64,000 nt of DNA from Megascapheus bottae (GCA_024803745.1 JANJXV010000039.1:11235001-11299000), one strand, 5' to 3'; counted from the stretch's first letter, positions 11,728 through 23,332 are shown. Notes: generated from the sequence alone by a model not told the origin. Numbers and translations: made by a program.

Positions 11728-11730
<3 letters not shown>
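11500..11730 (+). mobile_element. B1-like/Geo SINE
   Basis: Left half ccaggagctcttgggtcaca, right half ggctcaagtggcagagcac, ending at a CA microsatellite. Confidence 0.8.
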
Positions 11731-11731
<1 letters not shown>

Positions 11732-11775
<44 letters not shown>

Positions 11776-11783
11776 GCGCGCAG
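11732..11783. repeat. (CA)n(CG)n microsatellite at SINE tail
   Basis: CA run ending in a short CGCGCG stretch. Confidence 0.9.
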
Positions 11784-12290
11784 ACAATTTTAGTCTGTAG
11801 TAAAACACAATGTCTGTGATCTATTCGGCATTTTCTTTTAGTCTCCATCACAAATTTTCATGCGGTTGGGTTATAATAACCCGGAAAGTGACATGAGCTT
11901 CTTTTTTTCCATAATAAACAACAAGTACCGTAATAATAACAAATGGCAACACTAATGAAAAATTATATTTTTCCTTCTAACTTAGAGGAGAGTGCCACAA
12001 TAGGTAGAATGGAACACAATCAATATTTTGACAATGCCCTATTATGTCTAGCTCATTAACTTGGAGACAACAGCCTTGCTCAATCCACAGCTCCCAAGTG
12101 TCAACAAATAGTAGTTTCTGTGTCAACTTCATTCCCATGCATGTAATGCTTTACAAGATATTTTCTGAGGAAAAAGACTTTTTTTAAAAAAATTTTTGGA
12201 TTCAGCAGATAGATAGATGTCAAGGTCCAAGGTTTTGTCTTGGGAATAATAAAAAAAAGTTTTGCCATTACCATTTGTATTTCAGATTCT
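11784..12290. other. Unique sequence
   Basis: AT-rich, SINE-free, no gene recognised. Confidence 0.35.
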
Positions 12291-12299
12291 CCTTCAGCA

Positions 12300-12680
12300 A
12301 AATCCTATTGTTTCCTGTACTTGCATATGTGAAAATATACACAAATGCATGTGTGAACACACTCAGGCATGACTGCATATACATTTGGATGTGTGAACCT
12401 TTACACAGATGATGATTGTGTGTCCGCATATGTGAATGTTTCCCACTTGGGCACATGTGCACATGAATCTGTGAACATTTACATGGATGAGTAAGTGTGC
12501 AGAAGTGCATGTAAACATTTACATATAAATGCATATGCATGTATACCTGTGCCTCTATGTGTGCCTATGTTCAGGATATGTGTGTACCTCTGTGCATGTG
12601 CATGCCCACAGAAACATATATGCCTACATACATGCATAATCTATACATGTGAACTGTGTGTGCAGACATGTACACTTGTG
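12300..12680. repeat. Diverged TGTGAACATTTACA minisatellite
   Basis: The phrase gtgaacatttaca and variants recur (about 12,331; 12,350; 12,391; 12,430; 12,469; 12,508) and blend into ATGTGTGCAT-type sequence. Spacing is irregular, 20-45 bases. Confidence 0.65.
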
Positions 12681-12778
12681 TTTTGTTTTGGAACTCAGTC
12701 TGGGCCCTGTCACTCAAAGCTGGTGCTCTACCACTTGAGCCACAGCTCTACTTCGAGCTTTATTCTTATGGATTCTTT
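12680..12778 (-). mobile_element. Geo-half SINE fragment
   Basis: ggtgctctaccacttgagccacagc is the reverse of the Geo core. Confidence 0.8.
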
Positions 12779-13310
12779 TGTATAGTGCCCTTAAGCCCTT
12801 CGTGTTTGGTTGTTTTGGTTTGGTTTTATTTTGTTTCGTTAAAGTAATAGAAATACTTCAGCAACTTTTCTCCAAGGGTGATGAGCGTTTACGTGTGTTT
12901 CCATACTTTTTTCTAGCAAGTCGTTTACATTTTAATATTACGCATGGAAGTCCCAGGGATATGAAATATGATATGCATGTAGTTCTCTTTGGAATGTTTA
13001 TAGTTATTTAATGAAATTTACTTAACCGCTTAAAACCAAATGATGAGAGGGGAAGGGGGAAAACTCAGCTTCCAAAGAGCTCAGGACATATTTCATTTTC
13101 CACTAAAAATTAAATTTAAAAAGTTGCCATTGTCATTATTTAAGCAATAAACCAAAGGGCTGAAACATGAACAGTCCATGTAATTTCTACCTCAGAATGT
13201 CATATTTGGATTGACAGGTGACACAAATAAAGATCTAACTTTCCTGCCCACTTGACCTTTGCTCCTCACCCCAACAGGCCACATTATCTGTAAGTCCTAG
13301 AGAGTTGACC
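12779..13310. other. Unique sequence
   Basis: AT-rich, SINE-free, no gene recognised. Confidence 0.35.
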
Positions 13311-13311
13311 C

Positions 13312-13500
13312 AGTATCATGCTACATGCCTCTAATCACCAGGAATGCAAAAGTAGGAGGATCGTGGTCCAAGCCTGCTTGAGCCAATGCACAAAACTGTA
13401 GCTGAAAAAGAACTAAAGCCACAAGGTGGGAGAGCTGGGTGCATGGTTCAAGAGGTAGAAAACTTAACCAACCAATAAGGCCTTCCATTCAAATCCTGGT
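13312..13500 (+). mobile_element. Old SINE remnant
   Basis: Weak B1-like start (gctacatgcctctaatcacc), then unusual middle sequence, then a Geo-like ending (cattcaaatcctgg). The family is uncertain. Confidence 0.45.
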
Positions 13501-13615
13501 AAGAAACTCCACATTCTCCCCTAACTCACACATCCCAGGCTATGTAAAGTCCAACTATGGAGATGCAAGCTGAGAAATTTATTATCTCGTGAGACCCAAA
13601 GCTCAAGCCTCAGGA

Positions 13616-13648
13616 ATATATACATATATATATATATATATATGGAGG
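13616..13648. repeat. (TA)n microsatellite
   Basis: Alternating TA run. Confidence 0.85.
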
Positions 13649-13743
13649 GTGTGTATACATATATGAGGAGACTGGTAGAGTTTTTACTCAACAGATGCAA
13701 CGTTCTGAGTTCAGTCCTTGATACCAAGGAAGAAGGAAGGACT

Positions 13744-13783
13744 GAATCAGTGAATGAATGAGTGAATGAATGAATGAATGACA
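13744..13783. repeat. (GAAT)n microsatellite
   Basis: Repeated TGAATGAATG units. Confidence 0.85.
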
Positions 13784-13859
13784 GTGACTTGTTATGTTTG
13801 GCCTTGAGTTTATTCTTTGTTTCTGCCATTCTTGCTTTTCCATTTTTTGTTTGTTTGTT

Positions 13860-13980
13860 TGTGTACCAGTCCTGGGGCTTGAACTCATGGCCTCATACTC
13901 TGGCTCAGCTTTTTTTTCCACTCCAGGTTGGCACTTGAGCCACACCCCTACTTTCTGGCTTTGCTTTTGGTCCTGGAAAA
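13860..13980 (-). mobile_element. Geo-half SINE fragment
   Basis: gtaccagtcctggggcttga to cttgagccacacccctac in reverse orientation. Confidence 0.8.
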
Positions 13981-14515
13981 AGTAAAAGAGCAATGCTCAG
14001 TACATTCTTACCAGGATTCAAGCATTGTGCGTGTGTGAGCATGTGTGCACATACGTACATACATGTGGTATGTTTACACACATGTGTGGCCTGCCAGTCA
14101 GTGTGTGCAGTTTCAAGGAGCTTTCCTTGAGCAGGTTTGCTTAGTGAACACTTCAGACCCTCCCCCACCCTAGTCTCCTCCACGAATTCTGCCAACCCTT
14201 TAAAATGCAGCCTCAGAAACATAAGAAATCAATGAGCCAATATCTATTGATCTCCAGGTAAATAACTCTAAAGACCAACCAGGGTGACAAAAGGAGGGGA
14301 GGGGGAGAAAAAGGCCACTGCTTCCTGCTCTTCCCTTTAACTGACATTATAAACACTTGGCACACTCTGGAATGACAAGGGGGAGGGGAATCTTAGAAAT
14401 AGACAACACATTGTAAAATAACAAGTTATTGGTTATTCCTTGAATAGCTGATTTCTGGGCTCTCCCATGAATCTTTTTTCTCTTTTAATCCTGCTGGGGA
14501 GAAAAAAAAGAAGGA
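13981..14515. other. Unique sequence
   Basis: No SINE or gene recognised. A (GT/AC)-rich patch lies at 14,030-14,090. Confidence 0.35.
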
Positions 14516-14517
14516 CT

Positions 14518-14760
14518 CCAAACTGGTGGCTCATGCCTGAAATCCCAGCTGAAATCTGGAGGCTGAAATCTAGAAGATTCTGATTTGAAGCTAGCTGAGG
14601 CAGGAAAAGTGCAGGAGATTCTTAGCTCCAATTAACCACCTAGAAGCTGGAAGTAAAACTGTGGTTTAAGCAATAGAGCCTTGAGAAAAAGGAAAAAAAA
14701 AAACAAACAAACCTCACAGGCAGTGCCCAGGACCTGAATTCAAGCTGAAGGGCTGGCACA
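14518..14760 (+). mobile_element. B1-like/Geo SINE
   Basis: ggtggctcatgcctgaaatc at the left end, with an internal A-rich insertion at 14,690-14,712 and a Geo ending. A purine-rich GGAA tail follows to 14,835. Confidence 0.8.
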
Positions 14761-14835
14761 GAAAGACTAGGAGGAAATGGGAGGAAGCAAGGGAAGAAGG
14801 GAAGGAGGATAGGAAAAAGCAAGGAAGGAAAGAAA

Positions 14836-15370
14836 TAATTACAGTTCTACCATGGTCCCAATTTCAACCAGACAGGAGTCCAAGAGTTCTATTCCACTTA
14901 GACATTTAGAAAGTGTCTGCTTCTAGAGCACTGAAACACCTTTTTGATTTAAAGTGGTAGAGGTCACACATCAAAATGTCATGCTTTTATAATCTCAGCC
15001 ATATCCCCACACAAAGTATGAGCAAGTTTTCTTAACAGCAGGCCCTTATGGTGGTTACGATGTACTCCTAGCTCTGGGATCTTTTTTGTGTTTTGGTTGT
15101 TGTGTTGTTGTTGTTGTTGTTGTTTTAAACCCATATTCCCAGCCTCTGATTCAAGTAGAAAAAAAAGAAAAGGAAAAAAAACAGTCCTCATAAAGATCTA
15201 GCTCTTGTCGGCTTTCTGTGATGATAGAGTTGCTGGTTTGGGTAAAATAAAAGGGCAGAATGTCAAATACAACTGGCTCTTCCGGGAGCTGCTTGATAAC
15301 CGAATATCTGGATTATATCATTTAGGCTCACCAGACAGCCGTCATTAAAGAACAAACATGCCAATAGGCC
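14836..15370. other. Unique sequence
   Basis: SINE-free. Contains a (GTT)n run at 15,100-15,123. The part 15,270-15,365 looks like regulatory DNA by composition only. Confidence 0.35.
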
Positions 15371-15371
15371 A

Positions 15372-15419
<48 letters not shown>
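15372..15419. repeat. (CA)n microsatellite
   Basis: Pure CA run. Confidence 0.95.
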
Positions 15420-15420
<1 letters not shown>

Positions 15421-15685
15421 AGATCACCAATCTCTACATCACAGGACACTGGCCTGGCAAATGCTAACCAGATGATCAGGCTTGATGGCCCGGCCCTCTT
15501 CTGTTACATGCTCAAAAAGCACTGTATCTTAGAGTGACAATAGTTATCCAAAGAGAAAATTGTCACCTTCTGTATTTGTGAATATATTTGCAAACATTCA
15601 TGTTCTCTTGTTTATTCTACTTCTTCTGCCTCCAAACTGGCTCAATAGAAGGGATTTTCAATGGAAATCAAAACTGCAAGGCCCC
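15420..15685. other. Unique sequence
   Basis: No repeat or gene recognised. Confidence 0.35.
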
Positions 15686-15689
15686 AAAA

Positions 15690-15945
15690 GCCAGGCAACT
15701 GTGGCTCAGGCCTCTAATCCTAGCGACTCAGGAGACTGAGATTTGAGGGTCAAGGTTCAAACCAGCTCAGGGAGGAAAGACTGTGCGTCTCTTATCTCCA
15801 ACAAATCACAAAAACACTGCAAGTAGAGCTGTGGATCAAGCCTTGAGTGGAAAAGAGCTCAATCCCTGAGTTCAAGCCCTAGTACAGGAAAGAAAGAAGG
15901 AAGGAAGCAAGGAAGAAAGAAAGGGAGGGAGGGAGGGAAGGAAGA
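15690..15945 (+). mobile_element. B1-like/Geo SINE with (GGAA)n tail
   Basis: Full dimer; the 3' end gagttcaagccctagtac runs into GAAGGAAGGAAG-type repeat. Confidence 0.85.
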
Positions 15946-16175
15946 AGTTTGGTCTCTTTTTTTCCTAGTCAATAAGAGCTGACTCTTTCTGTTTTGAAAG
16001 ATAAAATTAAACAAGCTATTCCATGAGATCATATTTTATATAGAGATATGTTATCCACAATCTGTTGAATATCCCTATAACTTCCCCAAATCCCCACCCC
16101 CATTGCAAATTTACAACCCATATTTAAAGCAACAGAATTCCCAGTCTGTATTTTTTTTACTTCCTTTTTGTTTCC
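15946..16175. other. Unique sequence
   Basis: AT-rich, no gene recognised. Confidence 0.3.
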
Positions 16176-16177
16176 TT

Positions 16178-16376
16178 TTGTGCCTGTTCTGGGGCTTAAC
16201 CTCAGGGCTTTGGTTTTTCTTGCTCTACCACTTGAGCCACATCTCCACTCTTGGGTTTTTGCTGGTTCATTGGAGCTAAGAGTCTCTAATTTGGATACCT
16301 GGTCTGGATTCAAACCTTGATCCTCAGATCTCAGCCTTCTGAGTAGCTAGGATTACAGGTGTGAGCCACTGACTTT
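16178..16376 (-). mobile_element. B1-like/Geo SINE
   Basis: gtgcctgttctggggcttaa to ggattacaggtgtgagccac in reverse orientation. Confidence 0.85.
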
Positions 16377-16464
16377 TTAAAATATGTTTAAGATTAAGGC
16401 TAAATGAATAACTTAGTAACTTTGTTTGGAGAAATCGAAGAGTTGTTCTTTAATAATCTAAATC

Positions 16465-16465
<1 letters not shown>

Positions 16466-16528
<63 letters not shown>

Positions 16529-16735
16529 AAAGAGAAAGTAAAAAAGAAAAGAGAGAAAGGAAGGAAGAGAAAGTGAGGAAACAGGGTGAGAGAAAGGAGA
16601 AAAATAGGAGGAAAGAAAGAGAAAGGGAGAGGGAGAGGGAGAGAGGGAGGGAGGGAGAGATCGAGGGAGAGAGAAAAAGAGGGAGAGAGAATGAAAGAGG
16701 GAGAGTGGGAAAGAGGAAGAGGAGAGGAATTTGGT
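16466..16735. repeat. (TG)n(AG)n plus GA-rich purine tract
   Basis: A TG run switches to AG at about 16,490, followed by 200 bases of almost pure purine on the plus strand. Confidence 0.9.
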
Positions 16736-16739
16736 GACA

Positions 16740-17395
16740 AAGCCACACAAATACTAAATACCTTGAGGGCTCTGAAAAATCCAGCCAGGGGTCAGGACAA
16801 GTTAAGGGATGGGAAAAGCCAGGAGATACACAGACTGACTGAAGAACCCTCTTGGAGAAAAGAGGTGAGACATGCCTTCCGCAGGCAGCCTGCTCATCTC
16901 CACCTGGCCCGTCAGAGTCCCTGCCACACGCAGCTCTGCTAATCAAAGCTGTAATGTCATGGTAGAGAACTTCCAGATGAATGTCAGCTCAAGCCTATGG
17001 TGACCATTTTGCCTGTGTCAAAATGGCCCTTAATTTCCTCATTGTGAAGCTATAGACAAAAGAATCTGGAGTGGAGGAGGGAGAAATAATCTCCTCAACC
17101 CATTTCCCTGCCTGCTGTGATTTCTGCCTCTCCCGCTCAATTGTCCACCTGCAGGACCTGCCTAGAACCTTGTCATCCCACCACTGCCAGTCCTCGGGGC
17201 CCAAAAGGGCAGACGCCACCAGTGAACCCTCTAGAAGTAGGAGGAATAGAAAGAGAGGCTGATTCTAGGCCTTTCCACTTGTCTCTGCTTAGTGCCTTGG
17301 TTTCCCTGCCTGCAATTCAGGCACAATACAGTGTCTGCCCTCTTAGGGAAGTTATTATAAATTACTGGGTTGGAAATTACAAAGAACAAGTGCTT
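16740..17395. other. Unique sequence, possible conserved element
   Basis: 16,900-17,060 is complex, SINE-free DNA with a ctaatcaaagctgtaatgtc stretch (TAAT core and AATCAAAG TCF/LEF-like site). No supported gene. Confidence 0.4.
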
Positions 17396-17397
17396 AG

Positions 17398-17480
17398 AGT
17401 TGGAGGCATGGCTCTGTTGGGAGAGCCAAGGAGCAAAAGTGTCAGATACCAAGTTCAAATCCCAGTCTCAGACCAAAAAA
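17398..17480 (+). mobile_element. ID-like monomer SINE
   Basis: agttggaggcatggctctgt and aagttcaaatcccagtc mark a tRNA-like monomer without a Geo half. Confidence 0.55.
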
Positions 17481-17601
17481 TCAAAAGTACTCAGAAGTCA
17501 AGGACTGGACCAGCAGATTACCCAACACACCTGTAAAGAACTAATGCTTTCTACTACCCTGTGTGTGAGCCAGGAATCAAGCTCCCATTGTTTAGGGTAT
17601 A

Positions 17602-17603
<2 letters not shown>

Positions 17604-17657
<54 letters not shown>
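17604..17657. repeat. (TG)n microsatellite at SINE tail
   Basis: The reverse SINE that follows has its 3' end against this run, so the microsatellite sits where its tail would be. Confidence 0.95.
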
Positions 17658-17658
<1 letters not shown>

Positions 17659-17905
17659 CAAGTCCTGGGGCTTGAAATCAAGGCCTTCGCACAGTCCCTG
17701 AGCTTTTGTACTCAAGGCTAGCATGAACCACAGCATCAGTTCCACTTTTGTATGTTTGTTTGCTTGTGGGGGGTAAGGGGGTAAATTGGAGATAAGACTC
17801 TCACAGGCTTTCCTCACCAAACTGGCTCTGAACCTTGATCCCCAGATTTCAACCTCCTTAGTAGCTAATGACAGGCATGAGCCACTAGCATCTGGCTTAA
17901 TTTTT
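17658..17905 (-). mobile_element. B1-like/Geo SINE
   Basis: caagtcctggggcttgaaat to gacaggcatgagccactagc in reverse. Confidence 0.85.
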
Positions 17906-17997
17906 TTCTGAATCTTTAAGTAGTTGTACATACAAAGGGGTTTCAGTGAAATATGCCAGTTTATTGACATCACCTTGTGGATAAAATTGGTAGGAAA

Positions 17998-18228
17998 AGT
18001 CAGGTGCCTGCAGCTCATGCCTATAAGAGTAGCTACTCGAGAGGCTAAGATCTGAGAGTAGTGGTTCAAATGTAGCCCAGGCTGGAAAGTCTGGGGGATT
18101 CTTATCTCCAATATACCAGATAAAAGCTAGAAGTGGAGCTGTGGTTCAAATAGTAAAGTGCCAGCCTTGAGCAAAAAAGCTGAGAGACAGTACCCAGGCC
18201 CTGAGTTCAAGCCCCAACACTAGCTCAA
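17998..18228 (+). mobile_element. B1-like/Geo SINE
   Basis: tgcctgcagctcatgcctat to ctgagttcaagccccaacac, full length. Confidence 0.85.
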
Positions 18229-18246
18229 ATTTTTAATAATAGGAAT

Positions 18247-18368
18247 AAGGGGCTGGAAACATGGATCAATTGATAGAGTACTAGCCAGTGAGCAAAATTG
18301 TCAAGTATGGAATGCAAGTCCTGTTCTCAGACTTAAATAATAATAATAATAATGATAATAATAATAAT
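18247..18368 (+). mobile_element. ID-like monomer SINE with (AAT)n tail
   Basis: ggggctggaaacatggatca followed by an AATAAT microsatellite at 18,337-18,368. Confidence 0.6.
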
Positions 18369-18920
18369 GGGATTTTCAAAACAAGACCAGAGTTGCACCC
18401 ACATTTTCAGCCCAGTTCTCCTCTTCTCAGGCCCTACAAGTCTTCTCTCACTTGATTCAGAGCCCAATCTCTGCCCTTCCAGGGCCCTGAGCAAAGTCTG
18501 TCTCTCTCAAGCCTGGCCAATCCCCAAGATTGCGACCAAATCAGATCTTCCTGGCTCCGTTGAAAGACCCCAGATGTGGTTCATGAAAACTCCAGGGAAT
18601 GATCCTCCGTCTCCCTGGCAGGGGACCTGAACAAATGACCACAGACATGGTTGATGGCCATAACCAGATGCCAGAGTAGAGATCAGGCACAGTGCCAGAA
18701 TCATGGTACCATGTGCAGGTGGAAACCAGCCTACAAGTGGAAAGTGTCCTTCATGAAGGCAACTGTTGAAGGACTTTGGTTGGTCTACCTGTTACCCAGT
18801 TTACCCCAGTGGAGGAGTGTTCCCATTTCCAGAGGCCTCTCTGGCAGGCCAGAGCCTCTAATCAGCAGTTGCTCACTGTTAATTCTGGGTAATGAGTTGC
18901 TCTGAAGTAAAGAGGAAGAC
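18369..18920. other. Unique sequence
   Basis: SINE-free, moderate GC, no gene recognised. Confidence 0.35.
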
Positions 18921-18927
18921 CAGGCTG

Positions 18928-19110
18928 GAGAATCACCTGTCATCCTAGCTACTCAGGAGGCTGAGATAAAAGGATCATAGCTCAAAGCCAGACCAGAAAG
19001 AAAGCTCCATGAGACGGTAATCTCCAATGGACCATCAAAAAGCAGGAAATGGGTAGACTTAAGTTGTAGAGTGCTAGCCTTGAAAGAAAAAGAAAGGAAG
19101 GAAGGATAAA
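18928..19110 (+). mobile_element. B1-like/Geo SINE, 3'-truncated
   Basis: catcctagctactcaggagg to gtgctagccttgaaagaaaa; the Geo end is replaced by an A/G-rich tail. Confidence 0.8.
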
Positions 19111-19121
19111 GAAAGAAAAGC

Positions 19122-19342
19122 CAAAGCCAGGTGAGGTGGCCTGTAACCCTAACTACGCAGGAGACTGAGATCTGAGGATCAAGGTTCAAAGCCAGCCTGG
19201 GCACCAAAGGACCTGAGACTCTTATCTCCAATTAACCTCTAGAAAATGGAAAGTGGGGCTTGGCTCAAGCGTAGGTCAGTAGCCTTGAGCTAAAGAGCTC
19301 AGGGACAGTGCCCAGGCCAAGTTCAAGCCCCAAGACCCACAA
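19122..19342 (+). mobile_element. B1-like/Geo SINE, 'acctctag' subfamily
   Basis: Carries the diagnostic caccaaaggacctgagac and aattaacctctagaaaatgg instead of the usual ggaaagt and accaccag motifs. The same variants occur near 38,367, 44,640 (reverse) and 60,330. Confidence 0.85.
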
Positions 19343-19387
19343 AAAAGAAAAGAAAAGAATAGAAAAGAAAAGAAAGGAAAGGAAAAA

Positions 19388-19446
<59 letters not shown>

Positions 19447-19470
19447 GAAGGAAGGAAGGAAGGAAGGAGA
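19343..19470. repeat. (GAAAA)n(GAAA)n(GGAA)n microsatellite at SINE tail
   Basis: Directly continues the preceding SINE tail. Confidence 0.95.
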
Positions 19471-19770
19471 GAAAAGCCAAATGAGAGCTCAAGGCCCAGG
19501 GTGTCAGAAAGAGAGAAAGAGAAAGAGACCAAAGATCTCCAACAGTTTTCACAGTAAAGACAGCAAGTAGTAGCGTTATCAGAAGCCAGCCCTCTCCCCT
19601 AGCAACTTGACCCACGGCAGACACTAACAGAAGTTAATATAAGCTAGTCAGGGAAGGCCTCTCCCATCCCAGGCACTGCACAGCCTAAGGCAGGTAGCTT
19701 ACTGTGTGGCTCAGCTTTCTGAGATGCTTCCCCGGGTGTCTGTCTTTATTTGGAAAGAAACAAGTAGATT
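19471..19770. other. Unique sequence
   Basis: No SINE or gene recognised. Confidence 0.3.
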
Positions 19771-19774
19771 GTGC

Positions 19775-20043
19775 TAGGCACCCGTGGCTCTCATGCCTGG
19801 TGTCCTAAGTACTCAAGAAGCTGAGATCTAGAGGATCAAAGTTCCAAGCCAGCCTGGGCAGGAAAGTCTGTGAGGCTCCTTTCTCCAGTGAACCACCCAA
19901 AAAGACAGAAATGGAGCTGTGGTACAAGTGATAAAGTGCTTGCCTTAAGCACAAAAGCCCAGGGACAATTCCCAGGCCCTGAGTTCAAGCCCCAGAACTA
20001 GCACAAAAAAGAAATATATTAAAAAACAACAACAACAACAACA
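19775..20043 (+). mobile_element. B1-like/Geo SINE
   Basis: ggcacccgtggctctcatgc to cctgagttcaagccccagaa, then A-rich tail ending in (CAA)n. Confidence 0.85.
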
Positions 20044-20260
20044 GAATGTAACCAAAAGGTGGCCATGCTGCTAAGGCCACCTGAAGATACATGTTTTCTT
20101 ATGATTTCCAATTTTTCCACATATTCCTTCACCCCCACATATACTTACAGACTCTGATCGTTCCCAGATGATATGATTTGGGGTGTCAAGGGACTATTTC
20201 AGAGCAGGTGCTGCTGGCAGACAGCGTCCACCCATACACTTGTGCATGCGCGCATCCATG
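20044..20260. other. Unique sequence
   Basis: No feature recognised. Confidence 0.3.
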
Positions 20261-20261
20261 T

Positions 20262-20263
<2 letters not shown>

Positions 20264-20301
<38 letters not shown>
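20264..20301. repeat. (CA)n microsatellite
   Basis: Pure CA run. Confidence 0.95.
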
Positions 20302-20303
<2 letters not shown>

Positions 20304-22080
20304 AGACCCCAATGGGAACAACTTCCTGCCTTTGCTCATCTTAACTCTGCTCATCTCATCATCTGTTTATTCCCCTAAAAGATAATCATTCCTACCCAGG
20401 AGAAAACACCCAAGCGAGACCAGCTGTTCAACTGGACAGAGTCCTACAGTCCTCTGTGCATGGGGAACTGTCCCTGTCCCCTCCTGTCCCTCTGCCCCCT
20501 CTGTGGTAACCCAGCATGATCGACCCTAGTAAACAGAGAAGCTATAGGCACATAGGAAGCCGATGACTAGGGAAAAAGAACTTCCTGTCTGGATTTTATG
20601 ACACCAAATACCCTCACAACCTATGAGATAGTCCCCTGGCACCAGGTCATCCAAAGGCAATGTCTTCACCAAATCTAAAGTGCCACCTGAACACAGAAAG
20701 AAGCCAATTATAAGACAGCACACAGAGAATTGAGATTACTGGCAGGGAAGAAACTTCAGTGTTCAGCCATAAACCAGAATTGGCCCTCAGAAAAGCTCAC
20801 TTCTGTTTTGAAATTTTAAAAAGTCTCGTTTTCAAGAAATGTTGAGGATAAAATTGCAAGGAGATATTTCAGCTTACTTATAAGGGCTTATTAAGCAAAC
20901 AAAAAAAAAACCCACCCCACTAAATTCAAAGATATGAAAAAGCTATAATTGTTCCCATTCAGACTGGAAAAAAATAAATCTATTTCCTTTCTTCTTTTAT
21001 GATACTCCCCGTCTTTAAAAAAAAATAAGTTCATCTATATTCTTGTACACATCACTGCAGTCTCTCTCTTTTCTTTTCTTGAGCCCCCCGCCCCATCTCC
21101 ATTCAAGGCACTTTAAAAACACCTGTGCCATTCATGGCTAACTTTTGAGCAAGAAGCAACCACATTTGGAGAAGGCTATTTAACTCTGAATTCCTTCTGG
21201 TACCAGAGAGATAAAGCTTGTCTTGCTCAAAAAAAGAAGGAAAAAAAAAAAGTAAGATGAAGCTTAGGAGTTCACTTGAATGGCTCGCTGGATTTTATAA
21301 GTCTGAACTGATGAAGAAAAAAGGTTTTCCTTAGTTACCTAAGGCAGAATAAACAACCCTCTCCGTCAGCTTTCTGACATTCAGCACACAACAACTGCTC
21401 ATTTCAGCACCAACTCTCAGTACCCGGTGGGAATAACTACGATCGGTAAGAGCTATATTGCTCGCCATCCCCTCTGCATAATGGGGCGATTGGCCTCTAG
21501 CTTCGAACCAGCAAGCATGACTGGTCTTTGCTGCCTGCCTCAAATCGTCCTCGAAGACAACCCTCGCCAGCAGTTAAGTTGCTGAATGGTGAAGATCTGA
21601 CAACTATTCAGAACTTAAAACACTCCGGGCATAGAACAAGATGGGTTTTGCAGAGCACTGGTTCAAGAGAACACCCATGTATTGAAGGTTTGTCCTCTAG
21701 ATTTTCCACAATTATCATTTATATCTCCAGGAACTACCGTTACCCCACGAGCCAACCCCTTCCGCAAAACCACTCAGTTTTAAGGGTGAAGACATTTTAA
21801 AGATGATCTCGGAGCAAATGGCATATGAGATACAAACCTTTTCGCCCTACGCCCAGATGTTAAGTTCCTTTTCCAATGTTTATGTAAATTTCATTGCAAT
21901 AGGAAATTAAAAGAATCTTAAAACATGCTATAGATGACATATATATTTTAACAGATCAACACAAAATCCAGTTTGCGTGCATGAAACTCACAATTAATGG
22001 ACTAGAGGTAAGAAACAAATGCCATAACTCTCTTTTCCTCCCTTTCCCCCAAAGGATACCCACAAAGATTCCTAAAAGAC
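20302..22080. other. Long SINE-free block, possible conserved regulatory DNA
   Basis: About 1.8 kb without any SINE, unusual for this window, and just upstream of the CpG islands. The part 21,280-21,880 has scattered CpGs and complex sequence. It also holds the exon candidate at 21,955-22,007. No coding frame has domain support. Confidence 0.45.
21955..22007 (+). other. Candidate 53-base internal exon
   Basis: Flanked by an acceptor-like tatatattttaacag and a strong donor gag|gtaagaa. The pyrimidine tract is weak (AT-rich), which lowers confidence. No family similarity is apparent in any frame; it could be a non-coding RNA exon or chance. Confidence 0.25.
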
Positions 22081-22084
22081 AGAC

Positions 22085-22315
22085 ACCCTGTAATTCTTAG
22101 CTACTCAGGAGACTGAGATTTGAGGGTCGCGACTTGAAGCCAACCCCAGGGGAAACATCTGTGCAATTCTTATCTCCAATCAACCACCAAAAAGCTGGAA
22201 GTGGAGCTGTGGCTCAAGTGGTAGTATCAGCTTTGAGTGGAAAAGGCCCTCAGTTCAAACCACCGCATGTACACGCATGCACACACATACACACACATAC
22301 ACACACACAGATTTC
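22085..22315 (+). mobile_element. B1-like/Geo SINE with (CA)n-like tail
   Basis: ctactcaggagactgagatt to aggccctcagttcaaaccac, then acacacat repeats. Confidence 0.8.
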
Positions 22316-23275
22316 TGGAGCCCACGCACCCATCGTACCTAAACATCATTGCTCAGTCATAGTTGAATTCTGCTGCTACTAGATTCAGAGTATTCTAGAT
22401 AGTAAAGCCTTCCAAAAGTTTTCCAAACTTTGGGGGGAGCTCAGGCCCCAAGAACCTGCCATCCATATCTCTAGGAAATGAAGAAACCTAACGACAGGGG
22501 CTCCAAGGTGGCATTTTGGGGAGCTGCTTCCCTCCTGGTATGTGCCATGGGGGAATTTCTAGGGTCCTTTGGTCCTACGTTTGTCAAGGGGCGAGCTGGA
22601 CACTGGAGCTGACATTACGGAGCTCAGCCAGGCAGCTAATGATAGAATCAAGACATATTTGCACTGGGCTATCAGCATGACATCATAACTAAAGCAGCCT
22701 TCAGTCTGAGCAAAGGCCAGAGGGCTACCAGGATTGGGGCTGGTATGACCCCTAAAATCCCCTTGGCTGAAAGCTGAGTCTTCAGCCCTTCCAGGGTGGA
22801 GAACCAGGCCTCAGCAAGTTTCTCAGGCTGGCCCAGAGGCCCCCCCCAAAAAAAGACAGACAACATTCTTGAACCTCACAAGGGATGGACTTTTCCCAAA
22901 TCCTCAACTCACTGAAAATCATTAGTAATAACAACAATAATAGCAAGAATAAATTATTATATGTAAAAAAAATAATCATCAGAGAGATTGCACAGAGCAT
23001 TTTCCTGATGGATGGACGGAGAGCTGGCATTTTTGTGACTGCAGCAGCGTCTTTGCTATGTGATTGATGTCATTTGCGACAGAATTGTCAGTCTGTCCGG
23101 AGACCCCGGCTTCAGCACACACACGAAAAAAAAGGGGGGGGGAACAAAACCAAATAAAACCTGCCCTCTCTCCAAACTGTAGAAATAAATAATGCTGGGG
23201 AGAAAAGCACGAGTAAAGAGGGTCCCTTCTTGTTTGGATTTTGGGGTTGCTTTCCTTCCTTTCAATGCATGGCTG
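22316..23275. other. SINE-free block, possible conserved element
   Basis: 22,960-23,100 is complex sequence with a tgattgatgtca motif (23,061-23,072), which combines a PBX/HOX-type TGATTGAT with a MEIS-type TGTCA. Suggests developmental regulatory DNA. No coding support. Confidence 0.4.
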
Positions 23276-23276
23276 A

Positions 23277-23278
<2 letters not shown>

Positions 23279-23330
<52 letters not shown>
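23279..23330. repeat. (CA)n microsatellite
   Basis: Pure run of about 50 bases. Confidence 0.95.
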
Positions 23331-23332
<2 letters not shown>

